64,000 bases of DNA from Takakia lepidozioides (lineage: Eukaryota; Streptophyta; Takakiopsida; Takakiales; Takakiaceae). A model generated the notes under the pieces. That model was not told the origin of the DNA. It made no database searches and worked only from the letters and a program-made list of their open reading frames with translations. Position numbers and translations under genes: made by a program. Numbering within the stretch: position 1 is the stretch's first letter; each line of letters starts with the position of its first letter. The stretch covers positions 88,640,756-88,704,755 of the forward strand of contig CM060731.1 of assembly GCA_030704615.1 (NCBI GenBank). The letters are read 5' to 3'. Below are positions 42,494 through 55,311 of the stretch, in pieces.

Positions 42494-44952
42494 GGTCCTG
42501 TCCTTCCGCCATCCTGTGTCTATCACAGACAACACACACCCCGTAGTGTGAGAGATTTCAGGATAAGAAAATGCAAAAACCCTACGGAGAGGACCGAAGT
42601 AATTACAACATCAAACCAAGCCATAAAAATCTCAACTGAGGCTGTCCAAGTGAAAAAATTGCATCATGCCATCAAGGCCTCCTTCTGTGACACAAACGAT
42701 TCATAGAAGATGACAGCAACTGAATCCGAGCTATACAAGACAGTCTTCACTCCCACACGAAAGATGCTTAGACATCCAGCGGGCTAATTGCATGTAGCAA
42801 ACCAGATTTGGAGTCCATGCTCCACGTTTTAAATCACACAGTTATGCACGATCCATCCAGCCACAGCCCAGGCCTGATGCTTCCGAACCCGAGCACAATT
42901 CCGACACAACACAAACCCAATTGAAGGAAAAATCACGCCAATTCACGAGTAATCCCAAGTGCAATCACCATTCACACACAGCTCGAGAACAAAAGCAAGA
43001 AAGGAACAATGCACAAACCAGGCTGAAAAAATTGACAGGGAGGGCCGTAGGCGAGGACGGATCCCACAGCCATGGCCGCTTCCTGCTGCAACACACGGAT
43101 GCAGGGCGCTCTGAAGGGCAGGCATGCACTCGCTGTCGGCACCCAGCTCTGCTACTGCGACCTGCCCGCCATAGCCCGCCCCCTTCCTGCTTCTACACTC
43201 ACAATATCCCCTTTATCCGTCATTCTTTTTCATTCACTCGCCAAATTGGCTAAACTTGAGTCGACTTTTCCGTATACCAGATGGAAGGTTTCGCCATATA
43301 CACTAGACAGTTTCGCCGTTAACATTTTAAAATTGTAAAAAGCCGACGGGGCAATTTCAGCTCTTTTCAAGGGGGCAAGTTATCCACCACGTGCCGCAAT
43401 ACTAGTAGGCGAACGCTAACTAAATCTGTGGGAATATTCCCTATTCTGGATGGATGCTTTTGGATGAAGAAACGATTAATCCATTTATCAGGTCGTCTCC
43501 CAAATGGTTCTCTCTTCTTCTTCCACCGAGGGGAACTGTGCCTGGAGATCACTGCCGAACTAGCTCTGCCTTCAATCTATAAAGTGGCCTCGGATTGGAA
43601 GTTACATGACTAGACAAGCTAGACAAGCTGGAATTCCATGAGTAGCTAGCTACAGCTGCATTGACACCAGCTCCATGGATAATTAACATCTAATTTCAAC
43701 CACCAAAAAGGATCTACAGGTACAGATTAAGCATGCAATAGACTGAATCGGAAAGCAGTCAGACGTACATGCACCATAGTTTGCAGCAGGTATCAAAGGC
43801 ACACAAATGTCAAAATGCCGATTGCTGGGGCCACAGCGGACCCGATCGCGAAGGGTTTGTCAGACGAGAATGGCAGCGGGGGTTGGCCTCGGGTTATGCA
43901 TCACACTCTCACACAGCAGGAAATTCTCGTAGTCAGCAGACTCAGACAAGAGGAGAACACAGAGATAGACAACACTGCACCTAGTCATCCATCGCCAGCT
44001 TCAGTTGCCTCGCTACAGCATATGTAACGTGAGTGGCAACAAGTGATGCAGGAAGAAAGCAGATGGTTGAATCATCTAGCCTCATACCTCAGGGCAGTCT
44101 CGAGGACTAACTTAGGACTCATTGAGAAGCTGCACAGTGCAGAGCTGCGAACCCAACTCCCACCCTCGCTGTAGGCCACGTGTAAGTATCCCAGACTTGC
44201 AATGAATTAAGTTATGACGCATGAAGCATGTTGACTGTCAACACACCTCAAATTCTAAAATAGCAACTCCAAGAGTTTTAAATAGAGTGTAGTCCATAAT
44301 AATAATATATGACGCCTCCGGAAGGAAGCATATTTTGACCCTGAAGGGCTATTGCCTTCCAGCAGGAAGGTGGACACCTTTGTGACACCAATCGGTGGAT
44401 TGAACCCATAACCACTTCCAATTCACATAAATCAGTTGTATCAAAGTACCTTCATGGTGGTATTTACATTGGAGCAAGCAAGCTAATAATAGGATCAAGA
44501 CAAGCCACAGCGGTCAGGTGATGATGTAGGCAAGTCAAAGGGAGCGTCCCTGTTGAGGGCTATGGACTATGGAGCGCCTGCCATGTGGTGGGGCCGGGCA
44601 CCGGGTCAAGTATTGTTCTAGGTGGCGTTGGGTCCATGTCATATGCTGCTCTGGGGTTGATCTGGTGAAGGAAGCTTGTGGGTTTGCTCAGATCCACGTA
44701 CTGTGTGTGGGTTCCACGGGGAATGGTGAAGTCGTTTTCTGTTGGTGAATCTCTCTGCAACATCAGAGGGGATTGGCCTGCTGGGTCGGAAAGGCGTTCG
44801 TCAGAGTTATGATAAGGAGTAAGAGGGGATCGGAATTGCAAGAGTCCCGACACGATGTTGCTAGGGACAGTCACTTGAGCACAGTAGAGGAGTTAGAATT
44901 TGTGCTGCCGCAGCCCTCTCAAGACGTTGATTTGTGCCACAAGAGACACCAC
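42494..44952. other. Divergent intergenic region between transporter and protease
   Basis: It holds the 5' flanks of two divergent genes. No third gene is seen. It contains a SINE copy at 44296-44480. A start upstream of the protease signal peptide is possible (an ATG near 44808), but the ATG at 44953 gives a proper signal sequence. Confidence 0.5.
44296..44480 (-). repeat. tRNA-derived SINE, copy 2
   Basis: The minus strand reads GTGGTTATGGGTTCAATCC (B-box), then CACCGATTGGTGTCACAAAG and CCTTCCTGCTGGAAGGC. It shares body and tail with the copy at 52838-53030, and ends in an ATTATTATT-like tail. Confidence 0.65.
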
Positions 44953-47900
44953 ATGTTGGTCTGGTTGTCGTTGTTATGTTTGCTCGTACTGCAGAGGGCA
45001 TCTGTGACAGAGGCCGATCATGGGATATTTCGATTGACCCACAGCTACGCACATTTGGAAGGGTCGAGTGTCCAGCGAAGAGGGCAGGGAATGAGTATTG
45101 AACACTTCCAGAGATTGAAAGCTCACGACCGGGGACGGATGCGCCGCTTGCTCTCCATTGTGGATTTTCCTCTGGCCGGAAGTGACGATCCCCTCACTGT
45201 TGGGTACTTTCCTTCTCCCTCTTGTAGCTTTAATCAGGGTACAAGGAATTTGGTCCCCTTCTCCTCTCTTCTCCCGACAACTCGGCAGTAGTCGTTTTTC
45301 TGTTTGTCTTCCAGTACCTTCTCCCTGCCTTCTCCCTGCCCTCCGCCTTTCTTGAGGTGGGTTCATTGGTTTGCATGGAAATGATTCTCATGGCAGGGAA
45401 GGAGATGGTGAAAAGGACAGACCCGAGGATTTGCATTGAATGCCATCATATATCCCAGCTTCAGTAATAAGAGAGATTGACAGGCTTGGGCAGTGGACTA
45501 CAGATATCTGCATCCAAATAAAACTTTAGGTCATGTGGCAAAGCTATATAAGCTCTCATTGTCCGTGATGGTGAGGTTGGGATCCTCTAGGGGTTCTGGT
45601 GGGGCGGAGGACAATCCCCCTGCCAGATTTTTTTTTTTTTTCCTGTCATGGATAGCAGGTGGGGCCAGTTATAATGAGTGTCAGAACATTTGGATAGGGA
45701 CTGTAACAGGGGTTGGGGGGCGTAGGCTATACTACACGCAGGTGGGGCTGGGCACACCCATGCGCAACTATTATCTGCAGGTGGACACTGGCAGCGATGT
45801 AATGTGGGTGCAATGCAATCCTTGCTACAATTGCCCTACTTCAACTGACCTTCAAGGGGTAGGCAGTCTCCATTTACCAGTCATTGTTGTAGCCGGCTTT
45901 GCATATAAAAAATCACGGTCAAAGGCATATGAATCCTTTTAACCTTGAATGCAGAGGCACAGGTATTGGTAGGGTTCCAAGTGGTCGTCCCTGGCTGTGA
46001 TGTGATTGGGGCTGTTGGGGTGAGCAGATCCAACTTACCATATATGACCCATCAGCATCATCAAGCAGCAAGGATGTGGGCTGCAGTGACTATGATTGCG
46101 AAGCCTCCCAACTCAACCCCTCATGCTCCCTGGAGCAGAAGTGTTTATATGAGCTGCAATATGGGGATGGCAGCATTTCGGACGGATACTTAGTCTCAGA
46201 TGTGCTAGTATATGAGCAGCTTGTTGACGGCAACTCCACCAGAAATGCCTCTGCATCAGTCTTTTTTGGGTTGGCATTCTTCTTTTATCCAAAAAGTGGA
46301 ATGAATATCATGAATATCATGATATGATATTCATGAATGATGTGTCTCAGATGTGTTAGTGTATGAGCAGCTTGTTGACAGCAACTCCACCAAAAAGGCC
46401 CCTGCATCAGTCTTTCTGGGGTTGGCATTCTTCTTTTATCCAAAATATGTCATGAATATCATGAATATGATGATGATGATGATGATGATGATCAATAACT
46501 CGATACTTATAAGGATATCTCTGTTCACTATAGAAGCATTGTTGGCACTGGTGTTTTCTATATGTTGGAATGCTATAACTCCACTGAACTTGGTATATCA
46601 TAAGTGACCAGGTTTTTACAATGAAGCTCATCCAATATGAGTCACAAGATGGTCATGATGTTTCCTCTTGCAAGTATTTCCACTGCTGGCTTGCTCACTA
46701 TTTGTTTGCTAGATGGATAGAAATGCAGCTATTTAAACAGGATGGACTGGGAAGGGGAAAGCAGGTGTGGGTACAACCAAACAGGGGATGGTTTGACATC
46801 ATCAGCACGGGCGGTGGATGGAATCATAGGGTTTGGACAGGCAGCTAGCTCAGTCGTGTCCCAGCTCGCTGCTCAAGGGAAAGCCCCTCACGTGTTTACG
46901 CATTGTCTGCAAGGCGAGAACAAGGGTGGTGGCATTCTAGTAATTGGTGCTGTGACACAGCCAAGTCTTGCCTATACCCCCTTGGTTTCTAAGCAGTGAG
47001 TCTCTATGCCTTGCTACTCATGTTTCTAGAAGCTCAGCTAGTCAAGAGTCTTTAAATGGGGAGCTGCACAGGACATTGTGGCCAGTGTAGCACAAGAGGT
47101 TTGTCTGAGACAGGGCAGAAGGGTAGAGCATGTGACTTGATGGAGTAGAGGGCTAAGAGGTAGAGAGGAAAAGTCAAATCACTTGTTGAAGCAATTTATT
47201 CTGGCAGAGGTGCCTTTGTATGCATGGGCTTCTTGGTGCCCATGCAATGTGGTAAAGTCTTGTCCTCCTGGGTTTCTGTTACCAAATGCATTGTGGTAGG
47301 ACATAGATTCAAGCCTGAGGGATGTTGACTGAGTAGACTTCTGTATTCTGAGAGTCACAACCCAGCCATGTCTTTATTCCAGAGTAAATGGGAATGCATT
47401 GCGAGGGTTGGGAAAGTGGAACAAAACGTAGTGTGCTTTACACAAAGTTAGGCTGAAGATATTGAATGGCTGTTGTTGAAAGGTGGTGTTGATAAGTAAG
47501 GCACAGTATCTGACGATTGGGAAGGTATGGAGCGATGCAGGGCACATTACAATGTAAATTTGCAGAACATAGCTGTAAGTGGAAGCAATATATCAAGCCC
47601 TTCAGTGTTTGATATTTCAAGTGGTGGTGGAGGAACCATCTTTGACAGTGGCACAACGCTGGCGTATATTGTGGATCCCGCTTTCACAAATTTTGTGGAT
47701 GCAGTATGGTTCTGCACCCTGGTTTTTGTTAGACATGTATGTTCTAGGTGTCACTAGACATTCTTGACACTAAGGTTGACTGAGCATCTTGCAAACTTTC
47801 AGCTGGTATAGGTAGAGATCTGCTTGTCTCCGTGTTTGTCTCTTTTCCCATGCACAAGATTGATCTCACTTCTATCCTAAGGCTTCCTGTTGTTTTAGCT

Positions 47901-50900
47901 TCCCCCTCCCTTGGAGAAAAGTGTGTCCCTTAGCAGCTTGGAAGTATGGGGTTCAACTCACCCAAGAACAACAGTTTGGCTACAGAGACGTGTGTTTCTT
48001 CAAAAGTTCGAATCGAGCTGACCTCGGCAAACCATTCTTCTAAACTAATTTAAAACCAGATCGTGCATGTAATCAATTGAATTTGTCATAGACAAAAGCT
48101 TGGGACATGTTATTACAGCCGATCCCTCAAATCCCGTCAAATGTTGGTTGAACTCTTTTCAAGAGGTAGGAAACCCAGAAGTTCAATTCTGAAGAGAGAG
48201 GTTTGTCTCGATTGTTCTTAAACAAGAAGAGCTCTTTTTGGGGTTCAATTCACTTTGAGTGAGGAAATGTAGTTTCTTGAATGTGTTGTGTGGAGTCTTT
48301 GCTATTCCAAAGGTGTTGTCTCCTTTAACTCTTCTCCTTTAAGTTCCTTGTTTGGTTTCTTGTTAAGATAGGAAGGTTTAATAGGATTGCCCAAAAATCT
48401 AGTCATTGCTGTGTGGATAAATGTAGTAATAACTTCGTCTTTGTTCGCTTTCTTGTTTAGACATGAGGTTTTTGGGTGAATGTCTGAAAGAATTTGTTAT
48501 TATTGCATCAATAAATGCAGTAATAACTTTGTCTTCATTTGCAAGAATCATTATGTCGCTTCTATCACGGATGAACTTTATTTTCCTGCAGGTACGTACT
48601 TAAAACTAAACCTCACAGACAGTAGCATCTTGCAGATCCATGCAAAGATTGCGCAGTCTATCGGTTTCAACCCTCAGAAACTCGGTAACAAAGCTTCCTT
48701 TCTTTGCAGCCTGGAAGTTTCATAAAATCATCTAAAAACCTGAGATTTATCAAGGCTTCATGCGATAGTTCCTAGACAGAGTTTCCAAGTGGCTGTTATT
48801 TCTTCTTCCTGTCTTGAATTACCTCCGGAAGTCTTCAAAGTTGACGGTTTTACAGAAAATAGCTGGGTTTTAAGGGACTCTTCTGAAGTGGTTGACATAT
48901 TACACTACTTCAACCATTCTAGATTGGCTAAAGACTAAAGAGAAAGAAGTTCCCCTTGGATTGACTTCCTTGGTTAGACTTCTTGGCTGACAGTCTATTC
49001 CTAGTTTTTGGTCAATCAAGCTTCAATCAATCTATTGGGATTCCTATGGGTACCAAGGGTGCTGTTTTCTTAGCTGATTTCTGTCTCTTCACATATCAGT
49101 TTGAGCCTATAGAATGCTTAATCAACCTTGGCACCTGCCCTGTACCTCTAAGAATTGTCTATTGTAAGAAGGTTTGTAGATGATCAAGATATCTTTAGTT
49201 TTTGGAGTTCACGTTAAGAGTATGAACTCCTTTGGTGGTGGTATTAATTTCAAAATAGCTTGTGAGATGAAATGTACTTCTACAGGGAAGGTTTATAATT
49301 TCTTGACTTGCAATCCTTCAGTCCTCGGCACGTTTTGAAGTGGGAAATTCTGATGAACTCTCACTAGCAGACTATGCTGGTATTCAAGAATAAGAATGCC
49401 TCATATTGAATCCAACATTTTGGCTATGGCTAAGTATGGTAGTATCACAAGCCAGTTCTACAGGTTTTCAAGAACTTGCAGCTCTAAGGAGTTGTTTGTC
49501 TGTCAATTGTTCATGTTATTAAAGCTGCTTCAAGACAAAGGGTATGCTTTGCATCTCCTTTTGAAGAGAAGAACTGTTCTCTGTACTCATAAGTATGTCT
49601 TTGGGATTTGAGCCTTTGGTCCACGCAAAGTGATTAAGGACAGACTGCTTAAGTCTTAATTAGGTTCGCTCCCTCTTTAATTATTTTTAAAATGGCTAAA
49701 CTATGTCTTGGCTGCGCTTTTTCGTGTTGACACCAGTGCTTCTACACCCCTTGTCAGGAACTGATGGAGTGGGTAGTTATAACAGCTGGTCACTGTTATA
49801 TGGGATGTAATCAATTCTCTCATACTCTTAGATTGACTCTCTAAGTTATGAGACAACATTTTTTATGGCTTCATCCTTGGTTACCATTCAAAAATGAGTT
49901 CAGAGTTTACTAGGCCCTTATATACAGATATATATATATATATATATATATATAGGTAGGTATGACATTACATTTGTTTCTGATTCAGGTTGCTTGTTTT
50001 TGGCAAGTTCCATCATCTGGTTATTTTGCTTTAATGATCTGATTACCTGATTATGGCAGATTAAGAGATATGCACCGGTTTCATCACATATTGAAAAAGA
50101 TGCAGCAGGCGATGAACAAACCTGCTTCTTTTATGGTGACAGGTATCTGTTAATGTTCATTCATGGATACTGTACATGTTGCGGTTGTGGCCTCTGTCTT
50201 TGGCTTCGAACTTCTTTGGAAGGCAACGTACTTCACTGTAGCTTCCATGCAGTCTGCATTCTGTTTCTTTGTCTACCAATCATTACCTACGTTAAGTTTT
50301 ATATCAATGTTAAGGATACTACACCAGAAGATGGAAGAACACAGATTCATATGTTTATGCCAGCTCTCTGTCGTGGACTCCTGCAAGATTGTGGTTGTGG
50401 TCAATGATGTAATGCTCGGCACAAATTGCCTGACTGTTGTGTTTGGCTCGTGGGCTTCGGCAGTGTGGATGGGAGTTTTCCTGAAGTCATTCTTTACTTT
50501 GAAGGTGCAACAATGCAGCTGAAGCCAGAGAATTACCTTATAAAAGAGCCACTTGTATGTGTCTCTCTCTGTCTCTCTCTCGTCCCATTCTAGACCAAGT
50601 GTGGCTGGAATCAACAGTGGAACATGTTGTCTACACCAGCCTCACATCAAACACCCCTGTGTTCAGTTTGTGTTGTCTGTGTGCAAGCAGTATGGGGATT
50701 GGTGAATAGGTTTCCCAGACCTTGGTAGACAGAAATCCCATATCAATTTGTTAGTGATCCTGCAGGGACTGTACCCTCAAGGGTATGTCATTCACAGGAA
50801 CATCCCTCGCTCTATAACCTTTGTGCTTCGTCTCCAGGTGAGATGAACTAGGAATGAAGCAGCTTGAGTGTAGCATCACTGCCTATGGTACCCACATTCC

Positions 50901-52534
50901 TACTTAGATCAGGGATTGGGGTTCAATTGGGTTTACTCATCAAGTTTTTTTGGGTGTTATCTCCTACAATTGACCCAAGGAGCTTAGTCCGCAGCTGCAA
51001 GGTTGTGTTTAGGCACATCTGAGGAGCGAATAGAAAATAGTACGAGAAAGCACCTTGTACTTTTTGGTGCAAGGAAACAGCTAAGTTCCAATTGGTCTTC
51101 CAACCTGGGTGATCTATGTAGAAGGCATTGGTCCTCACTTCCCTTCTTGGAGCATGACTACACTGAGGGTTTTTAGTGATGGTAAGATGAACTGTCTTGC
51201 TTAGACTTGCCTCTTAGTGTTCTTCTTCCTTGAAATTTGTTGCAGCATATCTGATGTACTTTTGGGGCTGGGTGGTGGAAAATAGAATTCTCAAACAGCT
51301 TGGTGTATAGCCTGGTATAGTGGTGGAAGTGCAGGTGGAAATGATCTCGCATACTCAATATTTGGAGGTGTGCACTTGCTTTCTCATCTCTCCCTCTATC
51401 TCCTTGTTCTCATAAGTCCATCTGGTGATTTGGTGAGCAGACTGTCAAAGACAGCTTGCTGGTGCAATGACATGCCATAGGTTGGTGTGTTACTTTGTGC
51501 ATCACCTCTGTCTATGCAACGGATTGTGTCCAACGCATTCCTTGAAATTGAGCTTACAATGAATGAAAGTGGGTCCACATGTACTAAGATAACGAGCATT
51601 AGACTCACAGGTGCGCTTTGCTCATTCTATTCCACGGGTTGAGGAGTGGCATCCAAATTAGCGTTGCAAAAGTACAGAGTATTTGAACCCTTTTCTTACA
51701 ATTTTGGTGTTCCATCTTTGAGTTGTGGATCTCAGTGGTAAGGGGTAGTCCAGTGACAAGGCTATGAGATGGTGTCCAGTGAGAGTCTCTTTTCTTTTCT
51801 GTCCAAAAGCACAATCCGTGATACCCAGAGGACTATTTTCCCCTTTGACTTCCAGCAAGCAACTGACAGTGCCATTCTTCCAGTGTAATACATTCTTGTT
51901 AAGGACACAGGAAGCAGTGCTACTTCAGTAACAACACGAGGTTCAGGAAAATGTGAATCCATCTAATATTAACACTGAAGTTGTTGCAAGTGGAAAATTG
52001 TTGTTGTGAGTGAGTTCTATGGTGAGGTCAATTTCAGTTTTAAGGAGTGGACAGTGTTGAAAGGTGTAGAGTAACGTGGGCTGGAGGGTTGCAGACATTG
52101 TTCTGAAGGACAAGCTGGTGGAGTATGACGTAGCAAATCAACAAATTGGCTGGGTTGATTATGATTGTGTGTATTCTTTTCCTTATACAACTTCTTAGGA
52201 TTACCACATGCTGAGATTTCCTTACATTTCCAGAGGACTAGCATAAGGGTGGATGCTCTTTTCCGCATGGAAAAAAGATCAGTAATGTAAAAGTGAACTA
52301 TCTTGACAGTACAGGGTAGACTAATCTCTGAAAGCAATCTGATTTGGAAGTTGCTGTTGGTTTGTTCCAGGTACGCAGAGTGTCTCAGTCTCGCAAGGTA
52401 CTGGAAATTCCAGTGCTTCTGTGGACCCCCTATCAGTATATACCTCCAGCAGCTCTAATCCTTGGAATGCTAGAACGCAAGGTCTATTCTTGATATTACT
52501 GTGTAGTATAGTGTTCATTGGCCACTTCCATTAG
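44953..52534 (+). CDS. Secreted or membrane-anchored A1-family aspartic protease (plant ASPL type), intact
   Basis: Ten exons: 44953-45203, 45726-45858, 46028-46269, 46765-46995, 47541-47703, 50060-50142, 50464-50554, 51286-51367, 52095-52166, 52371-52534; 1512 nt, 503 residues, phases consistent. A signal peptide ([21 protein letters not shown]) is followed by a propeptide-like stretch ([17 protein letters not shown]). Catalytic aspartates are in [13 protein letters not shown] and [11 protein letters not shown]. Between them are the flap-like YELQYGDGS and VDGIIGFGQ. Later come [25 protein letters not shown] and [20 protein letters not shown]. The last exon is Ser-rich and ends in a hydrophobic tail ([17 protein letters not shown]), which suggests a GPI or membrane anchor. 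This matches plant aspartic proteinase-like proteins; substrate unknown. Confidence 0.94.
46193..46470 (+). repeat. Tandem duplication of the 3' half of protease exon 3 with its splice donor
   Basis: 46193-46320 (exon end GTGCTAGTATATGAGCAGCT… plus donor and early intron) is repeated at 46341-46470 within the intron, with scattered differences. The second copy keeps the GG-GTTGGC donor context but no nearby acceptor is obvious. A (TGATGA)n run follows it at about 46467-46491. Confidence 0.9.
48950..49690 (+). mobile_element. Penelope-like element reverse transcriptase relic in protease intron 5
   Basis: One reads [14 protein letters not shown]…[13 protein letters not shown], then [14 protein letters not shown] (catalytic DD), then [25 protein letters not shown] and [14 protein letters not shown]. 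The GIPMGT…LAD…RFVDD series, and the Q-F-x-R-F…KGY block after it, is typical of Penelope-like and related RTs. It is on the same strand as the host gene and is broken by stops and frameshifts. No GIY-YIG domain is seen. Confidence 0.7.
49925..49955. repeat. (TA)n microsatellite
   Basis: About 30 bases of alternating TA in protease intron 5. Confidence 0.95.
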
Positions 52535-52837
52535 GTCCAGATTTGTGGGATGCACAATTCTTTATTTCCTGCTTTACAATTGGTGTCAAAAGTCGGGTGA
52601 GGGTTATTGGTTGCTTTGGATCATGTCTCACAATCATAAAGCATGGAAGTCTGTGAATAAGGCTTTTGCCAGTGAAAATGAGCATTACATTATATGGCTT
52701 GATGTAGTTAGACTGTTGAAGTATCCTAAGCCAGAAGCAACACAAGGTGATATGGACAAAAATGCACCAAACATGCAGAGGGAGAGAGATAGAGGACACA
52801 GATGGCAGGTCCACGTAGGCACAATCATGCTCTGATA

Positions 52838-53030
52838 ACAATAATAATATATATGTCGCCTCCCGAAGGTAGTGGAAATTATGGCCGGCTCTTGACCTTG
52901 AAGGGCTACTACAGCCTTCATGTAGGAAGGTGGACACGTGGACACCTTTGTGACACCAATTGGTGCATTGAATTCACAACCACTTACGAGGTGGTATGTG
53001 CTCACCACTTGAGCTACAACTTGGTTGTCC
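52838..53030 (-). repeat. tRNA-derived SINE, copy 3 (with A- and B-box)
   Basis: The minus strand begins ACAACCAAGTTGTAGCTCAAGTGG (A-box region, given here as TAGCTCAAGTGG), then CACCTCGTAAGTGGTTGTGAATTCAATGC (B-box region, core TGAATTCAATGC), and then the body shared with the copy at 44296-44480. It ends in an ATTATTATT-like tail on the minus strand. Confidence 0.7.
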
Positions 53031-54790
53031 ATGCTCTTCATACTTAACTACTCGTGCTTTCTGGCGAATTTTTGGATTTTTATCCCCCATAATACCTTTG
53101 TAACAAGTCTCTGCAACGAATTTTAATTGAATATGTCAGAAACATGATGTATTTCTCCTGTTAATAAAAAACAGAAAGAAAAAGAAACAAAATAGTAAAA
53201 TTAAAGTTGAACACTCAAACCTGCTCTACTATCTTATTTTATCAGCACTAGTGTGGCCTGTGCCGTTGAGCACACATTGTACTGTCATTTTATATTCCAG
53301 AGAAAGTTCCCAATCTGCTATTTATCATGAATTTCCAGTGACAAAAAACAAAGACTTTTGGATGGCGGAGCAGGAGAGCTCCGCGTTTAGTGGTGATAGA
53401 GAAGGCCCCACGGTCTCCCTGCAGGCTGTGGATAGCTATCGACCTCGCGATTTCGGAGAGAAGCAAGAGGATCGCGTTCTGGTTCTTTCTCTTCGAGGCT
53501 TCATCTAACTGGATACCCCTTCCTCTCCATCGAAATGGTTTTTATGCTTTTTTCTGCTAAGTCAGCCCTCCTGAAGCCTTCTAACGAAATTCCTAATGCC
53601 TTTATCTGTTGATGAAAGTCACCTTCATCCCAGCAGCCCCACCCACGAGCATCATCGCTACTCGTGTCCCCAAGCACGTCACCTTAACTCCTAGCCGCCT
53701 CCGGATGATTCTCCCCTCAAAACCTCAACTTGATCGACCCGCAACCCCTCATTCTCTGTCCATTCTGTAAGGCCTCATCATTTCCTCATCAATCACTACA
53801 ATATACCATGGTTTTCACGACTACCATACCTTCACTATAGGTCTCACTATTGGCATCTCTCACTGTACTGTCACTACTTAGTTGAAAAGTGCCACCATGG
53901 CATGTGAGTAGCAATGCATTTCATTATCACTAGAAAACTTTTCATTACATAGTTAGGTCGTCTAACACCCTAATTCAAATTCTGACATATGTAATTATAA
54001 ATGATATTAATTTTTATTCATACTTATCAGTCTTTAACTAATAGTGAAATGTTTGACTATAACCACTGACCATCACAACCAAGACAATGGTATGGTATTT
54101 CACTATCATTGTCAAATGTTTGTGTACTTGGTAAATGTAGGACACGCTGTCATTGACAGCTGTACCTATGAAAATTTTGGACCACTAGTAGTGAAATAGT
54201 CTACTATAACCTATGACACAGCTAGGACAAGGCCACTATGCTATCTCACTATCACTATTAAATGTTTGTCTACTTAGTTTTTTTGATCTTGCAAACAATG
54301 ACACGTATATCTATTGTACATATCTAATTTTTTAATATATATATCACTAACGACATTGAGTCTTGGACAAGGCATGATGCATATATGGCTAAGTGTTTTA
54401 GGCAGGCTAGGTGTTATCTGGTCTCAATTTGCACTACTATTTAATCTACTGGTATGCAAGTTCAGCTCTGAGCAATGATCATCAAAAGAATTCAACCCAA
54501 AACTTGTCCTGCATGTAGAAATCTCCAGCAGCTTTTTGACACTTGTAGAGTCTATATACAATTTGCTAAGTTTTTACATGTGGGATGCTGGACCGTCGAA
54601 AAGTAGTGTAGTTATCAAACAAAGCAAGACATAAGACAAACCACTATACAGGATTTCACCCTCAAAATGAGCACCAAAAATGAGTTGCCCTTGCCCTCAA
54701 GGATACGATCTGAGCATTTGTCACACAACTCCTTGAGGAAATGGTGCAACTACCTGCTTTTGGAGCTCCTGCACTCGTTGCAGAGCTCAC
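53031..54790. other. Intergenic DNA with a tandem repeat
   Basis: A block of about 95 bp (TAGTGAAAT…CACTATCA…AAATGTTTGT…TACTTRG) occurs at about 54039-54135 and 54190-54283. A 48-residue frame at 53362-53508 (MAEQESSAFSGDREG…) might be an exon relic, but nothing supports it. No gene is recognised. Confidence 0.45.
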
Positions 54791-54905
54791 GGCAGCCCTC
54801 TTCCTCAAACACATGGGCAACATCCGAGAGAAATGGCAAAGCCCCAAGTGGGACTTGAACCCACTGACATGCCCAACCACGTGTGGCTTGTATGTGGGCC
54901 AAAGA
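54790..54905 (-). repeat. tRNA-like SINE fragment
   Basis: The minus strand has CACGTGGTTGGGCATG (D-arm-like) and GTGGGTTCAAGTCCCAC, a perfect T-arm with B-box. The acceptor stem and anticodon arm are not recognisable, so a SINE is preferred over a tRNA gene. Confidence 0.5.
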
Positions 54906-55113
54906 TGTGGCATGGGGCAAACTGCAAGTATTCTGGCATGCTGCTCAGACAGGCCAGAGTACTTGCCCCCCCTTTGCATGCATATGGATGCAATGAAATG
55001 CTAGTGAGAGAGAGAAAATGAATGCAATGCAGGTCTGCAATGCCTCCATGTCCCCTGCCGCACACCTGCATAACATACGGTTAAGCACTCCCTTCGTATC
55101 CTTGCAGCTGCAC

Positions 55114-55305
55114 CTACATTTGACATACAAGTCCACGGTGTGTCTCCTTTAATTTCAGGTCGTGCTCGGTGGAGTCCATTCGATCAAACTTTCCAACGAT
55201 TGCAACTCGAAAATCGATCCAACTTGCAGGTCTCAGTTCTTGTCTCAGGTACCAGTTTTCCGCTGTCCCCTGTAGGTTCAACCTCGCCACCTTGAACAAT
55301 TTATC
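55114..55305 (-). mobile_element. Ty3/gypsy Gag fragment
   Basis: The minus strand reads VARLNLQGTAENWYLRQEL, then SWIDFRVAIVGKF. The A-x3-L-x-G-x-A-x2-W…W-x2-F…F pattern is that of the retrotransposon Gag capsid region. Only this piece remains. Confidence 0.65.
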
Positions 55306-55311
55306 CTTGCT

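Noticed and set aside
42494-42535. Longer N-terminus for the anion transporter
   Set aside because: The upstream start would be GTG. The ATG at 42493 has a good context and leaves enough length for a transit peptide.
44773-44952. Longer N-terminus for the aspartic protease
   Set aside because: The 44773 start is TTG. An ATG near 44808 would bury the signal peptide, so 44953 is preferred.
54790-54905. Functional tRNA gene
   Set aside because: Only the T-arm/B-box is tRNA-like; no acceptor stem pairing or anticodon loop can be found.
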